NCBI GenBank assembly: GCA_002803225.1
Contig: NXFV01002039.1
Coordinates: forward strand, 1-64,000
Direction of reading: 5' to 3'
Length of the DNA: 64,000 nucleotides
Source: Gamarada debralockiae
Taxonomy: Eukaryota > Ascomycota > Leotiomycetes > Helotiales > Hyphodiscaceae
In this document: positions 56,143 through 64,000 of the stretch, piece by piece
How positions within the stretch are numbered: position 1 is the first letter of the stretch
How the letters are laid out: each line of letters starts with the position of its first letter
Made by a program: the position numbers and the translations under genes
Notes under the pieces: generated by a model
Told to the model about the DNA's origin: nothing
What the model saw: the letters and a program-made list of their open reading frames with translations, nothing else
The model's database searches: none

Positions 56143-57389
56143 TCATAACTCATCATCATCCGATTCCGTCTCTGATCCTTCGACAGGCGCTGCAGGTTTG
56201 GGAGCCGGAGCAACTGCTTTCTTCGCAAACGGTAAATCTCTCTTTGGAGGCATCTCTGGCTCAGGCGAAGACTTTGATGCCGTACCACTCCCCGAAGCCT
56301 TTGCGTAGTTCGTGTTTCTTGTAGGTAGTTGTACTGCTGAAGCCTCATCCCCAGAATCCTCATCCGCGGTTGATTGCTCGTCCTCCGTCCGCCTCTCATC
56401 TTCATTAGCCGAATTGCGCTCCGGCTCCTCAGCGTCGGCATCGACATCCATCTTCTCAAATCCGCCGTCGGTATCATCATCACTCTCGTCCTTCATAGCT
56501 GTGCCAGCCTTTCTCTTTCGCGTTCTCGATGGACCGGGAGGGCTGTCTCTACCTGGCATTCGATTTCGTTCCACTTCTTCCAGTTTGCCAGGATCCACAT
56601 TCGCGCTTGCTAATAATCGCTGTTGGTCTCTGATCTTCAACTTCTTTTCGTTTAGGAGGATCGAGAATTTCTGGATAAGGTCGTCTTCGTGGGCGTTCTT
56701 GACACTGACGAGCTCTGCCAGAGTTTCGTTGAGCTTTTTTGTTTCTTCGTCCTTCTCTCTCAGCTTATCCCTCAAATCTGTCAGCTCCTGAGTTGACTCT
56801 TCCCGCGCTTTGATTGTAAGACAACACCATTCGAATAGGCTAGTTTCTTCATCTTCCGTGTATGCGAGAGTTACCGTGCCGAGTTTTTTCTGATGCTATA
56901 TCAGCCTCTGGTATGATGAGATTGTCCTCTGGTGGTATAAAACATACCTTGATTCCTTCTATCGACTTCCGAATTGTAATTGTGATTGAGCTCTCACTCT
57001 GAACCTCTGCGACAGCCTCCACATCGGTCGTGAACTCCGTCTTCTCTCCACCTAACAGGATCGCGGACAGCGTTTCCTCCCATTGTGCTTGAGTGCCGGA
57101 AAAGTTCTTCACTCTCAAGGCAGAGGTTTGATTATGCTTTACTGTGATACCAAAGCTTGATTAGGCCACAGATTAACGCATGAAATTGGAAGCCCAGGGT
57201 CCCACCCGACCGGGTCGATCCTGTGGCTACTTTACCTTTGACCGAAAAGACATCTGTGCCCTCCGTTCCAATCAGCTTCAGATCATGAGGGTGGCGGCCA
57301 ACGGAAGAGACGTGGAGGAGGATGAAATCGCCGCCGGCACTGTCAGTGCGGGGAATTCGGAGAATGCGCGGGAGGTCGGCCGAGGCCAT
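56143..57389 (-). CDS. XRCC4/Lif1-family end-joining protein
   Basis: Three exons: 57389-57236, 57141-56948 and 56889-56143, giving 364 aa (AAAG|GTAAAG...CACAG|TAAAG; AAG|GTATGT...ATCAG|AAA). The N-terminal beta head runs to about residue 140 (ILRIPRTDSAGGDFILLHVS; QAQWEETLSAILLGG; KKLGTVTLAYTEDEETSLFE with WCC). It is followed by a long helical stalk (DLRDKLREKDEETKKLNETL, AELVSVKNAHEDDLIQKFSI, LLNEKKLKIRDQQRLLASAN) and a disordered acidic tail. The head-stalk-tail plan and the WCC end of the head are those of XRCC4/Lif1, the scaffold that holds DNA ligase IV in non-homologous end joining in the nucleus. A basic cluster (RTRKRKAG) after the stalk may be a nuclear signal. The gene is intact and divergent from Byr4. 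Confidence 0.85.
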
Positions 57390-58117
57390 GGTTGCTGGGA
57401 AATTTTGAATGACGTCTGGTCTCTAGAAGAGATGGTGAAACAGCGTAAAATTTGAAGGATTGTGAAAATGTGAGAAGTAATTTGAAATGGACAGGTCACA
57501 TCTTCAACCGGGTTTGTGACCTATGTCCAGTTCCAGGTGATTTTGCGGTTGAACGAGGTAGAAACCAGGCTTCAACTTTCGCGACGAGATTTCTCGCGTA
57601 AGTTTCGTGTTTTTGGCTAATCACGTGAATCTGGATGCCGAAAATCGAAGGCCCTCGCCCAGCCACTTCGACGACGAACGTCCCAGCCCTCCGCAAACAA
57701 CCATCGATGCTGATACGACAATTTTCTCAACCCGCATACTACAAGAACATCAAATCATCTCACGATACTACACCATCGCGACCTCGACTGCTCGTTAGGT
57801 GGGCGTTGGGAGGAAGGAAGGAAAAAGCGCGATAGTGGTGGAGAACAAGAACAAGCCAGCAAACGAAGAGATCGCGACAGCAACGGCAACAGCGAACGAC
57901 GACCAAGGAAGCAGCAATCAACCCGGCCAATACTGTACGATAAGTAACGAATATTCTACGAGCATTACGACCATGAATCCACGACCTTGAACAATTGCGC
58001 GATCGATGATACCCTCAACAATAGAGTTTTCCGGGAGCCCCAATTCGAAGCTTCAGAAAAATTCTCGACAGTCGAGACACACGCTCGCTCTATTCGCATT
58101 ACAGAAAATAATACAAG
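57390..58117. promoter_or_regulatory. Divergent promoter region, XRCC4 / Byr4
   Basis: 728 bp between the two ATGs. The half nearest 58118 is CA/GA-rich and ATG-poor, as expected for a long fungal leader. No specific sites recognised. Confidence 0.4.
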
Positions 58118-61100
58118 ATGGACCAGTTGACGTTGAACTCGCGCAAGGCGGTGGAGGAGGTGATTGAGAACTGGGACGACGACGACTTGGAGATCGGGGG
58201 AGACGACTTCATGCTGCGGAGCGCGTCGTTAGCAACTACAGCAGCAACAAATCATCGAGATTCAGTATCATCACGGCTGTCAACTCGATCCGATTTCGAT
58301 TCTACACATGGAGACGAAGAAAAGCAAGTCCATCTGCCCGGGGATGACGAAAGATCGACGATTGATGCGATTGCGACAGCTACAAGAGCTGGTATTCCAA
58401 TACCGCAGAATGTGCCATCCTCGGCGCTAATGGGAGGCACAATCAAGAGACTCGGCGGAAGGAAGATTAAGAAGATTATTCAGGACGACTGGGATGATGG
58501 TGATCTTGAACTGCCCGGCGAGGGCGGATTCAAGATCAAGCAGCAGGATGGATCGAATTTTCCGGATGCGTTACGACAAGTCAGTGGACCTGGATCTGTT
58601 CAAGCCAGCCCAATCAAGGGATTGCAACCTGCACCGAAGTTCAAATTGAGTCCACAACCGAAGCTGAAGCCAAAGGGAGCTTCATCCAATCTCTTAGACC
58701 GGTTCCGCGATGAGGAGGGTGATGGTTTCTTTGGAGATGGCGGCGACACGATCAAGGTGTCCAAGAGTCGACAAGCTCCCAAACTCTTGCCTCTCATCAC
58801 CCCACCAACGCCCCGGAAAGGAGAGAAAGCGGGAGATCCGGAAGATAATTTCGAACAGGACTTCCAGCTACCTGCAGATGGCGAACCACTCAAACTTTCT
58901 GCCAGGAAGGACATACCCAAAACTCCAGTCAGTTTGCAGGATGAGTTCGAGGAATGGGGGGAAGGCAGCTTGGGTACGAGATTTGGTGGTACGAGGAGAG
59001 ATCGACACTCGAACAGAAGTTCTTCCGTCTCTGCGCTGAGTCCGAGCGTTTCAAGCTCACTGACCGTCGAAAGCGAAGACGAAGGCCTTGATGGCCTTAT
59101 ATTACCAAGCGGACCTCTGCATTTTGATGACATCCTGAAGCGCAGACAACAGGACAGATCACCTGATCATCAATCCAGCGAGAAGCAAGCTGCGAAACGT
59201 GCTGAAGTCAAAGAAGACTTCCTATCCGGTCTCGAGATTGGAGAAGGAGACGTCTTCGATTCAAGCAAGCTTACTTTGAATCGCAACATCAAGATCAAGA
59301 CGACTCGCCAAACTAGCCCAGTTCGACCAAAAGCAGCAGTCTCGTTAACTTTCACTAGCAAACCTGCCGCATCACAGAATTCGCGACTCCCTCGTCCTCT
59401 CGGTGGCCATGAAAGAGTTCCATCACAGCTTGAGCCTGTCTCGGAGAGCGGTGGGCCTATTGCGAATCGAAATCGCAGATCACAATCCAGACTTGGCGGA
59501 CATTCATCACAATCATCAATTACTAGTCTTCCGACACCTACCACTCCCTGTTCTACAAACTCATTACCCCCATCAACGCCACGTCGAAGAGAACTTGGAT
59601 CTAAAACATCCATTACCGGTCTTCGCAATGAACCGACAACAACCAATGCGCAGCTATTGAAGCTCAAGCGATCTATGCCAACCATGCGACCACATTCACA
59701 ATCGCCTGCGAAGCCATTAATATCACGATATGAAAGGCCACCGTCTCGAACGGATAACGGCAGTAGACCAACCTCAGTGTCTCGGCCCAAGACCCCAATC
59801 GAAAGAGATCGTTCTGGGGCTGAATCTAGCATGTCTCACGCCAGAAAGAACCCCCTACCATTCCTTCCCGCTGGCTCATCATCTTCTACCTCGCACCACG
59901 TTATCATAAAAACATCCCGTCATTTCCGCAGGCATGACTCTGAATCTTCAAACAATAGTACCGAATTTCGACCAACGTCGCGGGCCGTCTCGAGGTCGAC
60001 GATGAGATCGCCGAGTCCGAAACGGAATCCTCGAGGTGCAGCAGTTTTGGCCCAAGAGGCAGCTGCGAAGCGACAAATGACCAAGCCCGTTCGACGAAGA
60101 CATTTCGGTGATGGTTTCGAGCTAGACGGTTTCGATGACCTCCCCACGTCTCGAGATTCGGAGCAGAAATTCATCAAGGAACCAGTCGGCCGTGGCCCTC
60201 CTAAACCATCCACCTTACGAAATAAGATCCACCAAGATGTCCTGCCGTCGAGAACACAAACGCCGGCGCCGCTTACACCGTATTCCCCCGCAAGATCGAG
60301 AGACGAATTGCCTCGTTTCGCACGTGATACGAACGCAAGTCGCATGGCACGAGAGCAGACCGTAGCGCAACGTGCTCCCTCAGCAGCTGGAGCACCACTC
60401 GCCACCCTTACCAACCAATGGAAAGCCAAGGTCTCAGCAACAACCGGATTGAGTGCCATCAACGCGCAATCCGTTCGATCAAAGAAATCCAAAGGCCTAC
60501 CACAAAAGCCTCAACTCATCAAGCCTCTCGGCAATCTCAACAACCCAAAGTGTAAATTTACTTCCCTTTTGATGCAAAAGACAGATGCTAATGATGCAAC
60601 AGCGGTCAAGGGCATGTACTACAACCCTTACACCTTCCGTTGGGAAGGCAACGAAAACGAACTCACACCCTTCGACGCCCCAGCTTCCTCCCCATCCACC
60701 GCCTCCATTCCCTCACATATGATCCGCGAAAAAGATAATCCCCATCTCTACCGCGAGAAAGAAAACACAACTCCCCGCCCCGCCCTTATCAGCAACCCCC
60801 AGAGTTCCCAGAATGTGCAAGTCGTAGGCGGGATGGTGTTCGATCCCCAACGCATGTGCTGGCTCAAGATGCCCTCTTCTGGAACATCTAACAAAGGCAA
60901 GAGCGAAGGAGGCGATACGATGGATGGCTTTGATGCTTTTGATGACGAGGAAGATGTCTTCAAAGATGTACCCGATCTTGAGGATGAAAAGAAGGGCGAT
61001 GAGGAGATTAGCGGGCAGAAGAGCGATGGTGGTAGTACGTTGAAGGATGATTGGCTTGTGGGCGAGGAGTTTGATGTTGGGCCTGAGTTTGTAAGGAGGC

Positions 61101-61225
61101 AGAGGGAGGAAGAGGAGAGGTGGCGTAGGAAGTGCGAGAAGTGGGTTGGTGCGGGACGGGAGATGGAGAGGGGTAGGGATGCGGAGTGGAGGTGGAGTAT
61201 TAGGGATGTTGTTTTTGGTGAATGA
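58118..61225 (+). CDS. byr4: Byr4/Bfa1-like GAP subunit of the septation/mitotic-exit network
   Basis: ATG 58118 to stop 61225. The frame is open throughout (1035 codons), but 60552-60602 looks like a 51-nt intron (AAAGT|GTAAAT, branch TGCTAAT, ACAACAG|CGG) whose length keeps the frame, so the spliced protein would be 1018 aa and read NNPKSVKGMYYNPYTF. The N-terminus has the acidic motif NWDDDDLEIGGDDFMLR and a second copy DDWDDGDLELPGEGGF (about 18-35 and 124-140). The middle is Ser/Pro-rich. The C-terminus has the conserved block ending in TFRWEGNENELTPFD and VVGGMVFDPQRMCWLKM. Byr4/Bfa1 partners Cdc16/Bub2 as the two-part GAP for the Spg1/Tem1 GTPase at spindle poles. The length exceeds the yeast proteins, normal for Pezizomycotina. 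Confidence 0.88.
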   Translation: MDQLTLNSRKAVEEVIENWDDDDLEIGGDDFMLRSASLATTAATNHRDSVSSRLSTRSDFDSTHGDEEKQVHLPGDDERSTIDAIATATRAGIPIPQNVPSSALMGGTIKRLGGRKIKKIIQDDWDDGDLELPGEGGFKIKQQDGSNFPDALRQVSGPGSVQASPIKGLQPAPKFKLSPQPKLKPKGASSNLLDRFRDEEGDGFFGDGGDTIKVSKSRQAPKLLPLITPPTPRKGEKAGDPEDNFEQDFQLPADGEPLKLSARKDIPKTPVSLQDEFEEWGEGSLGTRFGGTRRDRHSNRSSSVSALSPSVSSSLTVESEDEGLDGLILPSGPLHFDDILKRRQQDRSPDHQSSEKQAAKRAEVKEDFLSGLEIGEGDVFDSSKLTLNRNIKIKTTRQTSPVRPKAAVSLTFTSKPAASQNSRLPRPLGGHERVPSQLEPVSESGGPIANRNRRSQSRLGGHSSQSSITSLPTPTTPCSTNSLPPSTPRRRELGSKTSITGLRNEPTTTNAQLLKLKRSMPTMRPHSQSPAKPLISRYERPPSRTDNGSRPTSVSRPKTPIERDRSGAESSMSHARKNPLPFLPAGSSSSTSHHVIIKTSRHFRRHDSESSNNSTEFRPTSRAVSRSTMRSPSPKRNPRGAAVLAQEAAAKRQMTKPVRRRHFGDGFELDGFDDLPTSRDSEQKFIKEPVGRGPPKPSTLRNKIHQDVLPSRTQTPAPLTPYSPARSRDELPRFARDTNASRMAREQTVAQRAPSAAGAPLATLTNQWKAKVSATTGLSAINAQSVRSKKSKGLPQKPQLIKPLGNLNNPKCKFTSLLMQKTDANDATAVKGMYYNPYTFRWEGNENELTPFDAPASSPSTASIPSHMIREKDNPHLYREKENTTPRPALISNPQSSQNVQVVGGMVFDPQRMCWLKMPSSGTSNKGKSEGGDTMDGFDAFDDEEDVFKDVPDLEDEKKGDEEISGQKSDGGSTLKDDWLVGEEFDVGPEFVRRQREEEERWRRKCEKWVGAGREMERGRDAEWRWSIRDVVFGE

Positions 61226-62401
61226 GCATCTGCATTCCAATACCCCAATTTCGACACCTAAGGGAGGTTGACAGAAGTGATTGAGAGAGGTAGAAGGCTA
61301 AGGAGATATATATGAAATAGGAATTTTCTTTGGGATAGTAGATTAGATTCATTGTGGATACGAGCTCTGGTTGGGGCGGCCGTCTTAAAAGGGGTGCATG
61401 GATGCGCGTGGGGTTGGCTGAGGCGCATTTAGGATTTGCATTTGGGTATCGGTAGATACTTTTTTGATATGAATTTTATGACTGTTATGACTGTTATGAC
61501 TGTATTCTTTGGAATTTGGCGTTTTCGTGTAATAATTGGGTGTATTAGAGTGATGGGTGGATGTTTTGGTGTCTGTTTATATGAGGTGTAAGTACTTAGA
61601 GTAGATGATCTGAGTCCGGGAAGGCTTGTTTGTATAATTTACATCGCATCCTCGTAGCTAGAAGGGGGGAAATGTGTTTTTTCTATTGGAGACAACAAGT
61701 CGACAAGGCTGATGCTGCCGAGAGGAACGCCGAGGCCGTGGGGAAGCCGCCCCGACGGTCCTTGAGTAAGCTGGCAGGGATAATATAGGTCTCTCTCTTG
61801 TTAACTAGTGGAAGCATCTTGCAGATCTGTTAGACACCTCCAATGTACTGGCCCCATGTAATGTTTTTGCCGATTCTTTATTTCACGCTCGCCACGACTG
61901 TCGTTGTTGTGCCTTGCTTGTCTAGAGTCACGCCTGGCTGAAATAACTGGCCCTTTCTTGCCATGCTTGCTGGGCTTTGTAAATTTTGAAGCGTTTAACT
62001 CCCAGCGTATGCCAAGACTTGCTTCCAAAACTTCTGTGTTTTACCAGGAATTGAATTCGTGACAGTCACAAGCTCAGTTTATCCACGTGACTAGAAGGAA
62101 TGTTGGCAGCCAATATTTCTGAATTGCTGAAACGACATGAATGATCGATTATTAAGTCTCTGAAACTTTATTTGATAGTCTTCTTTCTTCTGCGAAGGAT
62201 TTGGCACTTGAAATCCAGTTCTCTATAGTAAGCGAAGTCTCGCTTAGGCCCCTAACCCACCCTTTCCAGAATTCACCACTCACGACGTCCTGAATTTTTA
62301 GGAGGGCTAAATACCCTTTGCACACCTGATTTGACATTAGGAATGGACCCTAATACTATTCATGTGTATCTTACTAATTGGTATTAGGACTAAGTACTAT
62401 T
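61226..62401. other. Gene-free stretch
   Basis: Byr4 3' flank, then sequence without supported ORFs. Confidence 0.4.
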
Positions 62402-63100
62402 CTATTCATACTTAGAACCTAAATGTCTATATAAAAATTGTAATACTATACGAATGGCATAAATACATAGTACTCCTTGACTGTATCCTGCTAGCCCCCT
62501 ATTCTTGTTTACTAATATATAAAACTCCCGAACTATTAGCACCACTTTAATATTCTCCCACCGTATCTTCTCTTGGAACCATTCGAACATCTTGGTCTGT
62601 CTAGTCAGTACCACCCCTCTTGACCTATCTAACTCCTCACTACTGCCCATCCTTCCTTAATACTATCTATCATCGTTGTAATCACAGCCGGGATTAATAT
62701 GCCCTTATATTGACATCGCTCTCCGGGTACTGCTTTAGCCTGCCACGCCTGGCATATCGCTCGCGGGATGCCACACCATGGACAACCTCCCCTGCCTTGA
62801 AATTTCTTACTCTTCTTGATATGCCACTATATGCTAATGATCTATTCAATAATCTCGAGTGTATTATACTGCCAGCAATCTATCATATAGTGTATCTGGC
62901 CTCTAAAATCCCAGGCCAAATAACACGCCGCGCACGTTTGATACTATTTCTCTAACTAGTCCTGTAACGCATCTAATATAGGCCAGTATAGGCCACTGTA
63001 CCGGCATCTAAACTGCAGTTCGAATGGGTCCTCACTTCTGGCACCTGATACACGTTATTCAAATAAATTAAATGGTGTAAATTAGACAGGATGTATGCGG
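62402..63100 (-). pseudogene. Decayed tail resembling fungal RecQ-like (telomere-linked) helicases
   Basis: Minus strand about 62820-62650 reads KKSKKFQGRGGCPWCGIPRA, then ICQAWQAKAVPGERCQYKGI with LIPAVITTMI. After a one-base shift, 62650-62402 reads KMFEWFQEKIRWENIKVVLI with VREFYIL. From memory of fungal genomes, CWCGVPQAIC-type, CQY-G-L and WFG-K-RWG-type blocks occur in this order near the C-terminus of RecQ-like helicase repeats. No helicase domain remains in the window. Assignment is by recollection of motif order only. Confidence 0.4.
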
Positions 63101-63779
63101 GGCGCTAGTCGTCTATATTGAACACATCCTGGGGCGTTGGAATGTTAGTATTGGGGCCTTGCTGGCGCTTGCCCATTTGTCCTCACGTGGTTTCCATAAT
63201 AGAGCCTACTCCTGAACTTATATTTATTTCCTCTGCAATTATTTTTAATCTTACTTTCCTTTAGTGTCATGGCACTATACACTTAAAGTATAGATTACGT
63301 TTATTAAGAAAACTAAGCTATAGAATAAAGTACAGAAAGAGTAGAGCTCTCTGTCATATTTAAAATTATATTATTTAAATGCTTTATATCTAAGAGTAAT
63401 GCTTTATTAATTTAGTTATTTCTCTTCTAGACTCTTGGACCAGTCTCTATATTCTAACTGCGAACTGTACCCTGCCTCTAGCCCCGATCCCTATTACTGC
63501 TCTGCCCCTCTCCCTTCTGCACCTTCCAATCCTACATAAATCATATAAGCATTCCCTCTGCATAAAATAATCTTAGGATCTAATCATATTTACTAGCCAT
63601 TTAAACTGGCCTTTTAAGTGAGGATCCGAGCCACGCAACCTAAGCTCATGCGACATCCAACAGATTATAATGATCACTCATAAAGGGACCTTGAATCAGT
63701 ACAATATGCTTTCTATTTCTAAATTCTCTCCCTTTTATCTTCTCGGCTCTATGCCCTATCATACATGCCTTGGCTCCTA
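63101..63779. other. AT-rich gene-free stretch
   Basis: AT-rich, stop-dense sequence in all frames between the helicase-like relic and the cysteine-rich gene. Probably degraded repeat. Confidence 0.4.
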
Positions 63780-64000
63780 CTAACTACTAGCGTCGCTGTT
63801 GCTGCAAACACAAGGGTTGTCACTGTAACAAAAGTCAGCTGGTCTTCTAACTAATCTTGATTGACACAGATGCAAAATGAAAAAGGTAGAGAAGAGGAGC
63901 TGATAATGACATACCCAGTAGTACAGAAGCCGTTGATAAAGCCGGCATTGATACACGACGTTCGGCAGGCCGTCTGCGATCCACAATCGATGACGCAGAC
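63780..64000 (-). CDS. Cysteine-rich CSalpha-beta (defensin-like) peptide, 3' part only
   Basis: Two exon pieces lie in the window: 64000-63915 (5' end beyond the edge) and 63822-63780. They are separated by a 92-nt intron (ACTGG|GTATGT ... TTTTGTTACAG|TGAC) that joins them in phase. The joined C-terminal 42 residues have cysteine spacing C-x5-C-x3-C-x9-C-x6-C-x1-C plus one extra upstream Cys. The CxxxC...CxC arrangement is the CSalpha-beta fold signature of defensins. GFINGFC before the fourth Cys resembles the G-x-C of arthropod and fungal defensins. Such peptides are secreted and antimicrobial or ecological effectors; that is an inference from the pattern. The signal peptide and any propeptide would lie to the right of the window. 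Confidence 0.6.
   Translation of the reverse strand, partial: LRHRLWIADGLPNVVYQCRLYQRLLYYWVCHYQLLFSTFFILHLCQSRLVRRPADFCYSDNPCVCSNSDASS

Noticed and set aside
59170..60492. Long leftward frames inside Byr4
   Set aside because: Antisense to a Ser/Pro/Arg-rich coding region. No motif and no start context.
1..64000. CRISPR arrays, bacterial operons or phage features
   Set aside because: The intron-rich eukaryotic gene structure excludes them. The only regular repeats are the tandem unit at 9.5-10.1 kb and the foldback at 53.5 kb.

Overview
The window looks like nuclear DNA of a filamentous ascomycete (Pezizomycotina; a Leotiomycetes-like relative is my guess, not shown). Genes are single and monocistronic, with short introns (about 45-120 nt; GTAAGT/GTATGT donors, CTAAC/CTAAT-type branch sites, YAG acceptors) and two 17-36 nt exons. 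They encode fungal proteins such as Byr4/Bfa1, Scd6/Sum2, Atg37 and a Pex39-like protein. Dead copies carry in-frame stops that mostly read as CAG/CAA to TAG/TAA or TGG to TAG/TGA, the pattern left by repeat-induced point mutation (RIP).

0-10 kb is accessory: an LTR fragment at the left edge, an 8-pass membrane protein, one intact 2EXR-domain gene and two decayed 2EXR copies (one split by a solo LTR), a decayed RNase H-like gene, and a diverged tandem repeat of about 150-170 bp. 10.4-32.7 kb is the conserved block: aldo/keto reductase, SelO pseudokinase AMPylator, GNAT acetyltransferase, Scd6/LSM14, Pex39-like, a Pumilio protein, mitochondrial ribosomal protein mS33, an RNase III, Atg37 and an uncharacterised fungal family. 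It is interrupted by a RIP-damaged Fot1/pogo transposon (14.1-15.9 kb) and followed by a decayed GFA/CENP-V gene (30.0-30.7 kb).

33-56 kb is mostly relics: another solo LTR, a 3.4 kb decayed chromo-like/SANT-like repeat family member, two decayed Gfd2-type exonuclease-fold genes, a decayed forkhead-like plus retropepsin-like ORF, BTB/POZ fragments and a 265 bp foldback hairpin. Four genes in it look alive: an uncharacterised 291-aa protein, a short-chain dehydrogenase, a C2H2 zinc-finger protein and possibly a little more. 56.1-61.2 kb is conserved again (XRCC4/Lif1 and Byr4/Bfa1, divergent). 61.2-64 kb is AT-rich, holds a decayed tail resembling fungal RecQ-like telomere-linked helicases, and ends in the 3' part of a cysteine-rich CSalpha-beta (defensin-like) secreted-peptide gene that runs off the window.

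Functionally the living genes cover peroxisomes (Pex39-like, Atg37), mRNA fate (Scd6, Pumilio, RNase III), mitochondria (mS33, SelO), end-joining repair (XRCC4) and mitotic exit/septation (Byr4). Conserved neighbours are often divergent pairs sharing one intergenic region (SelO/AKR, Scd6/Pex39, mS33/RNase III, XRCC4/Byr4). All identifications come from reading translations and motifs; no database search was run.
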